From contig JAJIRX010000973.1 in NCBI GenBank assembly GCA_023853785.1, positions 1 to 64,000 of the forward strand: a stretch of DNA of 64,000 nt, written 5' to 3'. The notes below the pieces were generated by a model, which saw only the letters and a program-made list of their open reading frames with translations, did not search any database and was not told where the DNA came from. This document shows, piece by piece, positions 12,880 through 24,476 of this stretch. This DNA is from Psilocybe azurescens. Its lineage: Eukaryota > Basidiomycota > Agaricomycetes > Agaricales > Agrocybaceae. A program made the position numbers and the translations under genes. Numbering within the stretch: the stretch's first letter is position 1; every line of letters begins with the position of its first letter.

Positions 12880-15008
12880 CGGCTAGGTTAGCATGTTTGT
12901 GGGTGCTTAAAAATAATGTACTAAAAAGGAAAGAGGAAAAGGAGGAAAAAGAGAAAAAAGGAGGCTTTTCCTGCTAATCTTATCTTATCTATTTTTCCTT
13001 CAGAAACCTTGTAATTCCCTTGTTATTAACACACCTAACTCAGTTCTAGTCCAAATTTTATAGCAAAATTGTGCAAAATCTTAAAAATTCAGGGTTATTT
13101 ACTACTTGTACAATATAGGCAAATTTTGGAGGGTGAGTATACTAATTTCCATTATCTCTACCCAGATGCTCACATGAGTGGGTTGGATGTCGACTACTTT
13201 TCCACCAGTCTTTATGATTACATGATGCACATGCATTAGGTCAATCTCTTTTGTTTTTAGCTTCAATGCAATCTATGTTGAAACATTTCCAACATGTTCT
13301 TTCTCCACATACATGTTTAAGACTAGGCTGCAACATATCAGATGGGATTCTGGTTGTTTCTGTTGTTAGATAGGGGTGCATGCTATACCATAACAGCATA
13401 CAGCCATAAGGTTATGGTGGTCCTACAGCAATGTGTAGTTACGAAACGCAGGTGAGAAACTCAGACGTAGACGGAAAGTAAATGGCTATATATTATACCT
13501 GTAGTTACGAAGCGCAGGTGAGAAACTACAGAACAAAGTAAGTAAAATAAAGAATCTAAATAGATGAAACATACGGACCTCAAACATAGACGGAAAGTAA
13601 ATGGCTGAGGTCCTACTATTGTAGATGAATTCTATGTACTGTCCACATGGGAAATACCATGTGGATTGTGTGCTACTGCATAGTTGAAAAGAAGGGAAAA
13701 CAAATAGACGGGGGCTTGCCAAGGCCCCAGACGAAAGAAGAAAGTTGATGGCCGAATATAGTAGTTAGTAAATAGAAAGATAAGATAACGCAACAATTGT
13801 AGTCCAGACCAATTTCCCTCAACACAATGGTTCTTCTGTACTCATACCATAAAGCACAAAATCAGATCCTTGACAGTACAGTTGGCAGTAAAAATGGTAA
13901 AAATTGGCTGTACAGCTATTACCTGTCCTCAAATAAATGAAAAACCTATTGTTTTAAGATTGAAAACAAACCACAGCATGTATGTCTGATTATTCATTGC
14001 AGTTTCAGCCTATCCACCCTGTTCTTTTATCCAAAACAACCAAACTCTGCCCTAAATCATATCAAAATACCTGATTACCTGCCTATTACCTCTGCAAGCA
14101 TGTCGATTCCTGCCTCCTTGCACATGGTTTTTAGTGAAATATCAGACCTCACATTATAGGATCAGGTTGTACAAAAAAATACCACTCAAAATTTGCTGCT
14201 AACCAGCAACATACAGAGCTTTTCATCCCCATCGCTGTACCACCAAATACAGCTGTTAGGGCATCCACTGTACTGTAGCTGTATGTTGGTAGCTGTAAAC
14301 TGTAAATATGGTGACAGCATGCAGTCCTATTGTTAGATCTCATGATCTGCACTTCTACTATGAATAATAGTAATTTATATAAATGAGCAAGGCTTACCTG
14401 AATGGTTGATCCAAATCAGAAAACCCCAAGCCACCCTCAGAAGAAGCAGGAAGTGAACTTGAGAAAGGATAAACCAATTTAATTTTTTATTAAAATTTAA
14501 ACCAGCTATCTACATACCTTCCTCTATCTACCAAGTCCTGAAATAGCTGTAAATCTTCTTCACCCAGTGAACCATAGATATTGGCATAATCCATGATCCC
14601 AAAAGCATTTTCATATTCTCAATTCAGCCTTAATAAATATTAGGTATTCAATTTAATCTAGAACATACCATTAGAATTGCTATCCATAGTTCAAAGCTAT
14701 TGGTTTGGGTGATCAGGAAAAATCTAGAAGTAATACACCATTAATACAGATATAACTGGTCTATATACATATTATAGATTAAATATTGCTATATGTACTG
14801 GGGGAAGACAAAAATATGAAGGGATAGGGAAAAAATGAGGAGGGAGCAAGGAAAACCGAAAAGATCACTGAAAAGCGAAAGCTGGGAATGTCCGAAGAAC
14901 GCACAGCCACTGGCTACAGCACAGCCACTTGCTACAGCATAGCCACTTGCTACAGCACTGCCACTTGCTACAGCACTGCCACCACCCACAAGCATCCTAA
15001 CCTAGCCG
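12880..15008. mobile_element. Non-autonomous DNA transposon with CGGCTAGGTTAG terminal inverted repeats
   Basis: The left end reads CGGCTAGGTTAGCATGTTTG and continues TGGGTG. The right end is its inverse (CACCCACAAGCATCCTAACC, then TAGCCG). ATATAT flanks both ends as a possible 6-bp target duplication, but it is too simple to be decisive. The interior is AT-rich and CpG-poor, unlike its surroundings, and carries no transposase I can recognise. A subterminal tandem repeat near the right end is typical of hAT- or CACTA-like elements. The superfamily is unassigned. Confidence 0.72.
14903..14987. repeat. Subterminal tandem repeat, about 18-bp unit
   Basis: Five imperfect copies of gccacttgctacagcac lie immediately inside the right terminal repeat of the 12880-15008 element. 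They could be transposase-binding subterminal repeats. Confidence 0.8.
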
Positions 15009-15652
15009 ATATATCCGTCTAGATTTAGCCTATGTGGGACCGTGGACAATTCAATTATTGAATCGCTAAGCAGCAGCCGTCAGTGTTACATACTCACTTA
15101 TGCATTAAGTCAAGCAGATGATCAATCATTTGTCAACTGGTCCAGGCCAAGTCCAGGCAGTCTTTACGATAAGAATTACGCAAATGTCGGAACCGAATGC
15201 TCTGTGGCCGCTGGAGTTGTAATAACTTTAAGCAACGGACGAAGCTCGCAAGAAATTATGTAAGTATAAGCCGGACTACTAAGAACTATAACCACGGATT
15301 TGAGGGTACAAGGTAAGTAGTAATCAATTGGTGCCCTGTAGTCTGACTCTCTGAGCAGGCTTGAATTGATCTGGAAGATACCTCCCAATCGGAACAAGGG
15401 GGAGGCGCTTGTCACGATATGCTCAGATGTTGCTATCTATTAGCATGTGCTGAGCAATTTAACTTAATCTGGACGTGGGGGCCCGAACGGAACTCTGGGA
15501 ATTTGGTAGAATTCTCACAGATCGTCTTCACCCTGAAGTCTTCACCCTGGTGTAGTTCTGACAATATCTTCCTACCCTATGATCATTTTCTTCTCCCTTT
15601 CCCTCTGCATCATTTTCATCCTCTCAAGTTCTTATTCTTGCGGCTCTTGCTA

Positions 15653-17132
15653 ATGGATGACCGGGATATCCTATCTCGAGAGCTAGTGCAGAATATTAAC
15701 ATTCGAAAATGGTCTACATGTACGTCCGTCCTTTGCCCGATAAACTGAAGTTGTATTACTTATACTATCATGGAAAAGTGGCTTCGCTAGCAGTTCTCCT
15801 GTACGAATATGTGATCACACTAAATGAAGAGGTTCGGTATATTTGGAGGTACGTCTCACACTTACATGTTATGTTTAACGTGAACAGAGCATGTTTGTTG
15901 GTCGTTTTCAATTAACGGGTCATTGAGCGGAACGGGTTCGTGTATTAGATTACCGCTATCAGTCGGTAAGGGTCATATACATGATTGCCCGATACGTGGG
16001 TATTATCACACAAAGGTTCGTCTGTCCTCATTCAACCCTCCATCCGAGATCCCTTAATCCGTTTTGCGGTCTGGTCTTTACGTACGATTGGCTGATGGCC
16101 TTGACTTGTTTAACCTTAGCGTCAACGTGTTCTTAGTATTTTGGACATTATCGTCCACGGACGTTCCCGAGAGGAACTGTAAGAGGTGGTTTATATTTCA
16201 GATAATTGCTGGATGCGTTTTGGTTGCTGCATTGGATAGTATTCTCATGCTTCGAGGTATGTTAAATTTCCCATCCATATCATCTGTCTTCTCAGTTATC
16301 GTGCGTTATCTGAATAATTTTTGTTTTATTTTTATTTCTGCTTCGATTCTTGAAACTCACTCGTCAGCGTAGTCTATGCGCTGCATCAGAGAGATAAGCG
16401 TGTTGGGGTGTTCCTTCTGTTTCTCTTTGTGGCCAAATCGGGGTGGATGTGGTCTTTGGACCGAGGTCGGTTGATGTGCGGTATGATGGTGTTTGTGACA
16501 GCAGTGAGACGCACTCTTCAGTGGTTTATTTCTGGTGAGCCAAAGCCTCAAATAATTCGACCTCCAAAAACAAGGCGCATCTTATCTTTCTATCATTTCG
16601 GCATTTCAGTGCTTCTGTCTGGGCTACGCACATATCACTGGGAGTATTGACGGCGGTTAAATACGACCTGATGAAGATGAAAGTACCAGTTGTGAGACTT
16701 GTCACTCGCGATGGTGCATGGATAATGTTCATAGTGTGCTGTAAGTTTGTCTGATTGTCATTAATAAATGGGACCCTCAATTCATTGACATCCCTTGAGA
16801 TAGCCCTTTTTGCAGTCATCACACCTTTGGCGATCATGAATCAAGTCTCGAAAGCTCATATCGTCTTCGGGTAAGTACTTGTATGGCATACAACCAAAGC
16901 GTCCACCACTCATTTCCGACGGAGTGCAGATGGCCGATATCCATATTGTCGATTGGGGTATGTCTTCGATTCAGTACGCTTTCTACATTTCTGAGATCGA
17001 GTGAGACAGTGCTGTCGCATGATTATGAATATGCAGACACTCGATCTCACTGAGACGAGCATAGATATTGAAAACCTCACCGAGTTCCTAACAGAGCTTC
17101 ATACCCTTCAAATCGAATTACAGGAGTGGTAG
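15653..17132 (+). CDS. DUF6533 seven-helix membrane protein
   Basis: This gene encodes a typical Agaricomycete DUF6533 protein, a seven-helix membrane family of unknown function. The ATG at 15653 gives MDDRDILSRELVQNINIRKW. The hallmark LYYLYYHGKVASLAVLLYEY and VITLNEEVRYIWR follow. Later exons read VRVIYMIARYVGI, then ERNCKRWFIFQIIAGCVLV with AALDSILMLR, VYALHQRDKRVGVFLLFLFV, TAVKYDLMKMKVPVVRLVTRDG, LFAVITPLAIMNQVSKAHIVF and CRMIMNMQTLDLTE. An acidic tail stops at 17130-17132. The introns are short GT-AG types. The exon joints near 15850-15965 are unclear because I could not find an in-frame donor between the IWR exon and the MIARYVG exon, so exon limits there are provisional and a lesion is possible. 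Confidence 0.75.
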
Positions 17133-17437
17133 ATAATAGAGATTTAGTAATCTCAGAGGGTTGCTTGTTACTCTAATCATAAGTTCAAATGCACTAAGTT
17201 GTAGGTATCGGTGACGAGTGTAGGGCCGCGCTAAGGGGGGAGGTCCATCGGCCTCCAACCTATGTTCAACGTCCTGTAGCTCTCTCACGTATAACATTCG
17301 TTAGGTGAATATACATCTCTGTGCTTCAAGTGGCGCTAGTAGGCGGAAGACGAAGTAAAGGGATATCTCATATACCATCTCCCTCGCCAGGGCGTGAACA
17401 GCGGAAGACCTGCATGACCATCTATATAAGTAGAACT

Positions 17438-20400
17438 CTACTGCACCTCCATCATCTCCTCAGGCAGAGCACTCGCGCCTCCTCCGCCTTCTTGCTCCTT
17501 CCGCACGGCCTGGACGACGTCGTCCACGTGGAAGAGCATGCGCGCAGCCTGTGTCAGGTATCAGAACTGAGTAAGTAAAGAAGAGCAACATAATATCAAA
17601 AACGGACCTTGATGACAGTTTTAAGGGTTTGGGTCTGGAGAGGGAAGCAGAAGAAGCATAAGATCAGACGCAGACCCCGTGATCAGCTCGAGTGAGTACG
17701 TACCTTGACACTAGCGGACTCGTACAGCCCATACTCCTTCATATCGACAATCTTGCCCGTATCGCCATTCACACCCCACGAGTGTTCTCCATTCGCACGC
17801 TTAGCCTATCTCCCCCCCTAAAAAAACACCCGCATTTGGTTCAGCACCAGAACAACAAAAATGACAAAAAGAAAAGAAAAAAAAACGCACCCTCAACTCC
17901 ATCAACACCCTAATAACATTCCCGCCCGAGTTCTGGATCAGCACCCAGGGGATAACCTCCATCGCGTCCACGACTGCTCTATAAGGCCACGTCTCCACGC
18001 CCTGCACCGGCGCTTCTCTGCGGGCCTTCTGCTGCAGCCCGACACTAATGGCCATCTCGGGGCGCTGCCGCCGCCCGGGCAGAAGGTGGGTTGAAGAAGG
18101 CGTTGCAGGCGACGGACATGGCGTCTGCGAGGTTGCGGTCGATCTCATTCAGGATGTGTTTGGAGGGCCCGCGGAGGAGGATGGTGCATGCTTTTGGAGC
18201 GCGGCATTCGGTAAGGAATGTGAAGTATCTGATTGATGGAGGATGAGGAGAGGGAGATGGTTGGTTAGTTCAGAGTTGGGAGCGAGATTCATGAAGAAAC
18301 AGATAAGAAAAAAGGGTAAAACACAAAGAAGATAGTAGTGCGAATCAAACGAATACAAAAGAAAAAAACAAGTCCGAAACGCTGTAACCCGTAATTCCAA
18401 ATGGACGAACGATGAACGACGAAAGACGCACGCACGCACGTACGCTCGCTTGCACGTGCAAGGGGAAAAACAAGACAAAACAAAACGAAGACACCAGCCC
18501 CAGCTAGTGCAGCCAAAGAAAAAGAAAAAAAGTGAAATAGGATTCTGTTCCCTTCCGCCCCAAACAGAAGCGCCAACAAAAGCAACAAGTGAAAAGCGAA
18601 AGAGAGAGAGAAAGCGCCAAAGAGGAAAAGGATAAAAATAAAAATAAGACTCAGCTAGCCGCACCAACAAACAAGCAAACAAGCAAACCCAAACCAAATG
18701 AGAAAAAAAAAGAGAACACAGTCGCGAGCGCAGACGCAGACTCAGAAAAGATACGGACATGGACATGGACAGAGAGAATCATGACTGTTCGTAATGAACC
18801 GAACTGAAGAGAACTGAAAAGAAAAGAAAAGAGAAAGAAAACTTTGATCGGACGGGAACCGAACCAGAACCAGGGACAGAGAAGATGCAAAAAAGGATGG
18901 GAATAGGAATGGGAATGGGCCAGCAAGATTCCAGTCCCAATTCCAATTTCATCAATCCATCGAGGGGATAGATGGTCATGGTCAAATGGTCAAGAGCCAG
19001 CACCAGCACCAGAGGAAAGAAAAGGGCAGGGCCGGCGGGCACAGAACGAACGGCGCACGACTGTGCAAAATAAAATAATAATAAAACAGCACGAAAAGAA
19101 GCAAAAACAAGAACAGAACAGAACAGAAGAAAGAAAAACATTCCACGCGGGCGTCCAAGTTCAAGTCCAAAAAAAAAGAATCATATCACGGGTGTACATG
19201 CACGCACGCATGCCGAAAGACAGAGCGAGAGCGTGAGGAAAAAGACGCAGACTCAGACACTGGAACAAACGAACCAACAACGGGACACAAAAAAACAGCA
19301 CAAAACGAAATGAAGGAAAAATATAACGAGAACAGGAAAAAAAAGAAAAAAATCTACGCGAACGTCCAAGAATCCAATCCCAAGTCCAAGTCCCAAAAAA
19401 AATCGCATCGCTGGAGGTGTGCACGTACGTATGTCAAAGGACAGAAGACACAGCGAGGGTGCAGGCGAGAAAATATACAGAGAAAACAGACACAGAACGC
19501 AGAACGCAGAACGCAGACGCAGGCACTCACACCGATCACCAAGAATCAAACCAAGAGAAAGAAAAAAAAGAGAAAGTAGAAGACAGTGAAAAACACAAGG
19601 CAAGGCAAGGCAAAGCAGAGCAAGGTAAAGCAGCCCAACCCAGCCCAACAAATGGAAAGCAAAAAAAAAACCCCGTAAAAAGACCCAAAACCACCCCAAA
19701 AAGAAAAAAAGAACAAAAAAACACTTAACACTCACTCATCCCCAATCTTCCCCACCCTAAACAGCCCACAACCCATCCCAACATCGCTCTCCCTGATATC
19801 CTCTATGCGGTTCACGATCGTCGCGCCGACCGCTGACCGCGATGCGGTTGTTGTCCGACTTGGCGCGAGGTCTGTGGGGGACGGGAGATGTTATTATTAG
19901 TATTAACATAAACACAGGAACTAAGGTGAAGCGGGAAAGGGGAGAGGGAAAAGGAGCAAAAGAACACACACACACACCCTTCTCCGTAACAACAAAATTC
20001 GGCTTCAAACGCTCACACAGCCCCCTTACCTGCTCCTCCTCGGTCTCCTGCACGCGCACGCAGTTGCCCTCCTCGCTGAACTCCATGTTCGTCCGCAACT
20101 CGCCCATCTTATACTCCAGGGGGCAGTCGAGCAGGGTGATGCGCGGGTGCGTGATGTCTGTGTTGAGGAACAGGCCGGGGAGCACCCGCGATTCCTTGAT
20201 TTCACCGTTGGGGATCTTCTTGACGCACGCTGGTATCTCTTTATACCAACACTCGTTTGCCTATGCACATGGGCCTGCCTGCCTCCGCCCGCGCCCCTGC
20301 CCCCGCCGCAGCTGCAGCCCCTGGAGCGACACCATGGCTGTGGCTCACAGTGACAGTGCACACTGCCTGCAACGCGAGTGTAAACATCATATCTGACTAG

Positions 20401-21110
20401 CACATGAAAAACTTGGTGCCGTTGCATGTCTTGATGAGCACGAGCATCTGAGCGTCGTTGTTGGTGTGGATGGGGACGGAGATGCGCTGGACGATGGAGA
20501 GCACTTCGGGAGGGCTTTGTTGTAGGCGGAGATGATGACGACGGGGCGGATGTCCCGCTCAAGTTGGGAGAGGGATTTCACGAGGATCTCGCCCGCTGGG
20601 TGGGGTAAAGGTAGAAGTGGTAGGGAAGAAGTGGTAAGGAAGAAGAAAAGGAGGGAGGAAAGCGGGAGGACTGCGCACCCAGGATGATGACGCTTCGTGG
20701 TGCCGTCGGGCGCACTCCCTCGTCCCGGGTCCTGCTGAGTTCGATCATATTCTTCGCGGCAGGGTGCGCTACGTCGATCTCGCTGCAGGATTGCGTTGCC
20801 GTCGTTCGTCAGCCTGCATGCATGAGGAAGAGGAGGGAGAACAGGATCGAGATTGGGATTAGAAACAGAATTAGGTCAGGCAATTAGAATCAGAATCATG
20901 GCATCGAGATGATGAAAAAGAGGGGGATGACGCACAGGATACTGCCCATGAGATAGAGGATGATTTTGAACAGCCACGCGTCACGTCCTGATCATATCTG
21001 CGACCGTCTGTCTGCACATTGCCATCGCCATCGCAATCTTTAGTGGTGCTGATCTAGGATAATAGGCAGAGAAGCGCACCTTTGCAGCAGTGATGTTGGA
21101 TATCTGTCCC
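17438..21110 (-). pseudogene. CCT3: CCT3 (TCP-1 gamma chaperonin subunit), full-length but broken copy
   Basis: Functional CCT3 is the gamma subunit of the cytosolic CCT/TRiC ring that folds actin and tubulin. This copy keeps the introns and runs from GQISNITAAK (about 21110-21080) through IILYLMGSIL, LTNDGNAIL, SLSQLERDIRPVVIISAYNK, NTDITHPRITLLDCPLEYK, VVTEKGV, DNNRIA, IEDIRESDVGMGCGLFRVGK, FLTECRAPKACTILLRGPSK, VETWPYRAVVDAMEVIP, NGDTGKIVDMKEYGLYESAS and DDVVQAVRK, to the stop at 17438. Lesions: frameshifts near 20985, 20785, 20715, 20510, 20235, 19835 and 18075, an in-frame TAG near 20397 (MC*SDMM), and loss of about ten residues between DITHP and RITLL. No start codon was found. Retained introns mean duplication by DNA, not by retrotransposition. 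An intact CCT3 should exist elsewhere. Confidence 0.88.
18229..19735 (-). repeat. 1,507-bp strand-asymmetric intron of the CCT3 copy with degenerate tandem repeats
   Basis: The donor GATGA|GTGAGT (exon edge 19736) and acceptor ATCAG|ATACTTC (exon edge 18228) join codons to give GDEYFTF, as in CCT3, so the limits are secure. Inside, the plus strand is nearly all A/G/C with long purine runs. Units of about 200 bp recur: compare the cgtccaag...caagtcc blocks at about 19150 and 19357 and the acagcac blocks at about 19087 and 19295. All long open frames here are low-complexity artefacts. Confidence 0.8.
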
Positions 21111-21392
21111 TACACCATCCCCACCCAAATAGACCAGGAGCGCAAACGACGATAGAGAACAAATATTTTGAGTCGAATCAGAAGAAATGTGCCGGAAGCA
21201 AAGAACAAGCGAGCGGAACCACACGACGATTTAATTGGATCGGAGCTTGAATAAATGTTCCTGCACCCGAATCGTCTCCGCTACTTGAGCTGTTAAATTC
21301 TGCAGTGGTATTACACTGCAGCTATCAACCCCATGCTATGACCTCAATTGAACGCTCAATACGTGATTTATTCACGAACCTATTATTACCCT

Positions 21393-22343
21393 TCACGTGT
21401 CCATAATAGCAAGCCTCGCCACCAACACCGTCAGTGCCATCCCCCAACTACAGGTTATACAAATATAATCATCAGAAAGAGATACGGAGCTATGTACCAA
21501 AAAAACGATCAGCACGTACTTTATATAATACTGAGATTTTGCGCAGGGAGATCCTATCACGCTGAATGACGGAACTACCATGGAGACGGCATAGAGCAGG
21601 AGTTCGAGTGAGTATGCCACGGCCGAATTTACCACCGACATCGCCAATATTCTTTGCAGGCCGGACAGTGTTATGTGTATGCTGGAGACTCCAGACTAGT
21701 TTATTTTGCATCCAACGAGAAATGCGGATGGCACGGTGGCGCATAGTGAGACGAATACCAGACCACTTTCCATGTGACTGAAGAGATTGAGGTTCATGTC
21801 GGTGGATGGGTTGGTAAACGGCCCTTCTAAAACCATCACAGAACCTACGAGAACTATAATATTATCACAAGCGATTAATAGGAATGTGTACGCTGAATAT
21901 GCTCTCCGATGCTCACCAAGTTCCGCAACAAAAACTAGCAGCGGGACCCAACATGAACTTCCCCAGATGATAAAGAACCTCCATATCTGTGATGAACGTG
22001 AGAGACATAGATGATAAAGAAGCTTCATATCCTGTGATGTCTTTATTAACCACTGACCAGTAGTCCGTCCAATACAATAAGCGTGGAAAAGAACAGAAAC
22101 TTATTGGGTATGAACATCCACAACAGCCTGCTCCCAGCGTCTGAGGGATGAACTCCCGCATGTCGCCATTTCGCGAAGACCACCCACTCGCGCGTGGGAT
22201 ACAAGTAACCTTGAGGCGACTTTAAAGAGAACAGGAGAAGAGAGGGCCTGTCGCACCAGTCTTCGGTCTGAATGGTGATTATCAATTAGAGGTTCGTGCT
22301 GTACAGAAATCAACGTACGGTCGCATATACGTGAATCAAACAA
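21393..22343 (-). pseudogene. Second seven-helix membrane protein, 5'-truncated and stopped
   Basis: This is a paralogue of the gene at 1130-2460. From the 5' side it reads WRHAGVHPSDAG and LLWMFIPNKFLFFSTLIVLDG, LL|IWRFFIIWGSSCWVPLLVFVAEL, GSVMVLEGP, SHMESGLVFVSLCATVPSAF and LVGCKIN. An in-frame TAG at 21696-21698 follows, yet the same frame continues SGVSSIHITLSGLQRI and AMSVVNSAVAYSLELLLYAV, then after an intron GMALTVLVARLAIMDT and the stop at 21393. Helices 1-2 are missing: a CCT3 fragment abuts the 5' side at about 22350. The C-terminal tail seen in the paralogue is also absent. I infer a pseudogene. Confidence 0.78.
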
Positions 22344-22362
22344 TTAAAGCGGAAGCTACTCT

Positions 22363-22605
22363 TCAGCTTATTGGCGTCAACGCCCTATCCTGGGGAGAGA
22401 GGGAGGGAGGTGAGTGAGAAAGAGGGAAAACAAGACAGAGGACTGCGCACCGAGAATAATGACACTGGTGGTACCATCGCCGCACTCTTCGTTCTGGGTC
22501 CTGCTGAGCTTGATCATCTTCTTCGCTGGCCGGAGTGCGCTGACGTCGACCTCGCCCCAGGATAGCGTTGCCGTCGTTCGTCAGTCCGCATTCACAAAGG
22601 AGACA
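22363..22605 (-). pseudogene. CCT3: CCT3 exon fragment B
   Basis: One CCT3 exon is recognisable: LTNDGNAIL, then after a one-base frameshift VDVSALRPAKKMIKLSRTQN and EECGDGTTSVIILG, followed by a CT-rich intron. Nothing of the next CCT3 exon remains; the sequence runs into the seven-helix pseudogene. It is part of the duplicated block at 22403-23560. Confidence 0.8.
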
Positions 22606-23560
22606 CGAGTCAACTATCTTCAAGGCCGCGTCCGCGACTGCTCGTCAAAGAGGATTTGCACGCCGTTACGTAGTCCCGGAGCTCTGCGTGGCTGTGCTGC
22701 GGAAGTACGTCAGTAAGTATAAGTGCAGGTAGCCAAAGAGTAGAAGGGAAAGAAGGGAATAAAGAAAACGTCGGCCGCGGGAAGGAGTGGATGCCGGGTG
22801 GATGTCGATGATTATTAGTGAGTATATGCGTGAATTTATGCGTGTGCACGATGAGGATGGGCAAAAATGATAATGAAATGGGAATGGGACAAGGATGAGA
22901 CCTTAAGGATGCAAATGGCAAATGGCGAATGGCGAATGGCGAATGATATTGCCCAGTCACTTCACGAACGGAAGAGAGAGGACTGGTACGGGCGGGTCAA
23001 ATGCTATGGTGTTGTGTTGTAGGGTATTACGAATGGTAAATCGGACATCAAGTTGTCAAGCATCGCGAAGCATCGTATAAAAACAGAACCAGGAGATGGG
23101 TATCGGACACAAGTGATGGAAAATCAAAAGATGCATATATGTATCCTGGCGCTGAGGTGGGTCGAAGCCGACGCTGATGTTAGTGTATGTTGACCCGGTA
23201 CCGCGCTGTCTGTGCTTCCAGAGATGTTGAATACGGCGGCAACAGCTCCGGGGGTTGTATCACTACCTCCCCTTCCTCCTGCTCGATGTCGGCCACCGGA
23301 TTGAACAGACCCTTGTGCCCCCGGGGTTGGGTCGTCGTATCGGGTCTGGCCTGCGACGGGACTCAGAGGAGTGGCTTGGCTCGTACTCAAACTCAGTATC
23401 AGGTTCAACTCGGGAGGGTGAAGAACGTTCCGAAGGAAAGAACAATCAAGTGAGGGATTTGGATAGGGTGACCAGAATGACATCGGTTCGTGAGTTGATC
23501 CCGGTCCGAGCCTGCACACGCACACAATCACGAGCACTTGGAGGGCTCGAACATGACAGT
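22403..23560. repeat. Segmental duplication, copy 1 of 2
   Basis: This block is closely similar along its whole length to 24699-25800 in the same orientation. It includes the CCT3 exon, the run cccggagctctgcgtggct, gtatatgcgtgaatttatgc, the motif atcgtataaaaacagaacc (23073) and cacaatcacgagcacttgga. The minus strand also holds a short reading frame ending LLPPYSTSLEAQTARYRVN (stop near 23187), which looks like a genuine protein tail with a PPxY motif that I cannot assign. Confidence 0.8.
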
Positions 23561-24006
23561 AGTAAGCTGTTACTCCGTTTCCGGAATCTAATTTTGAGAA
23601 GCGGTATTTCAATTGCTCGGAGTAAAATATTTTACCTTCAATTAAAAAAAATTTAGTGTTTTATAGCCTACCGTCGTGCCACCGAACACGGCCGTAGGCT
23701 ACTGTAAATATATGGCCTTTATCGTCAACCACTGTACCGCAGCCATGCCGACAAGAGGCGTTCTTCAAGGCTCACGGTACGGTAACGGTGGCCGCATGTC
23801 GTCATCCGTAAAATACGGCGATGGTGCGCAGCCCTAATGTCCTCAGGGACATGGATCAAAAGAACAAGTTTTAAATGGGCCTACATAGCACATTACTCGA
23901 TGACAGTAATAATATCATATTTAACAGCAGTCTACCAATAGAACGTTCACGTTCTTTCCTTCAGTTTTGGTTTACAAGCAACACCATTCAGTTCTTGAGT
24001 AACGTA

Positions 24007-24393
24007 TTAGATACAGCGTTGTTTCAGGCCATGACACAGGATACGTACTATGACTGCCTTGAAGGCCTCGAAGCATTGTAAGATGGCACGCCGATTAGCT
24101 AATGGACGCATTCCGTCAACTTGGTACCGTTCCTGGTTTGGGACAGGTGGGATGAATCTCAGAACGGTTGTTTCTTCCTGTGGGTAGCTTGCAGTAGCGA
24201 GCACATCAGGAAGCATTGTCGTGACTGGGATACGGTAGAAGACAGGTGCAGTGCCGATCATGGCGATGGCGGGGATATACTTGGACGCCAGGGGTTGCAA
24301 ACCTGATAGTCTACGCCGAAGATTGTTTTGATAGAAGGCAGCAATTGCCTCAGCGATAATCTGTGGTTCAGGATCTTCATATGATGCAACCCG
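24007..24393 (-). CDS. 3' part of an unnamed conserved Agaricomycete protein, fused to CCT3 debris
   Basis: After an intron ending ACAG at 24394 the exon reads YEDPEPQIIAEAIAAFYQNN, KYIPAIAMIGTAPVFYRIPV, FIPPVPNQERYQVDGMRPL, NRRAILQCFEAFKAVIV, to the stop at 24007. I recognise this as a widespread Agaricomycete family of unknown function (the PEPQ...AEAIAAF, GT.P.FY.IPVT and GMRPL.NRR motifs), but I cannot name it or its activity. Upstream of its intron lies the CCT3 fragment, so the 5' part of this gene has been replaced. It is open in this exon but is a partial gene. Confidence 0.5.
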   Translation of the reverse strand, partial: RVASYEDPEPQIIAEAIAAFYQNNLRRRLSGLQPLASKYIPAIAMIGTAPVFYRIPVTTMLPDVLATASYPQEETTVLRFIPPVPNQERYQVDGMRPLANRRAILQCFEAFKAVIVRILCHGLKQRCI

Positions 24394-24476
24394 CTGTTAA
24401 GAGTCAGGTCAGCTTCAAAGATGAACTGATTAGATAACTCACCTTGTCCTCCCTGCACAAGAAGGAGAAATTCGAG

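Noticed and set aside
18149..19735. Long minus-strand open frames rich in Phe, Leu and Ser
   Set aside because: They arise from the polypyrimidine strand of the CCT3 intron, overlap in all frames and have no domain.
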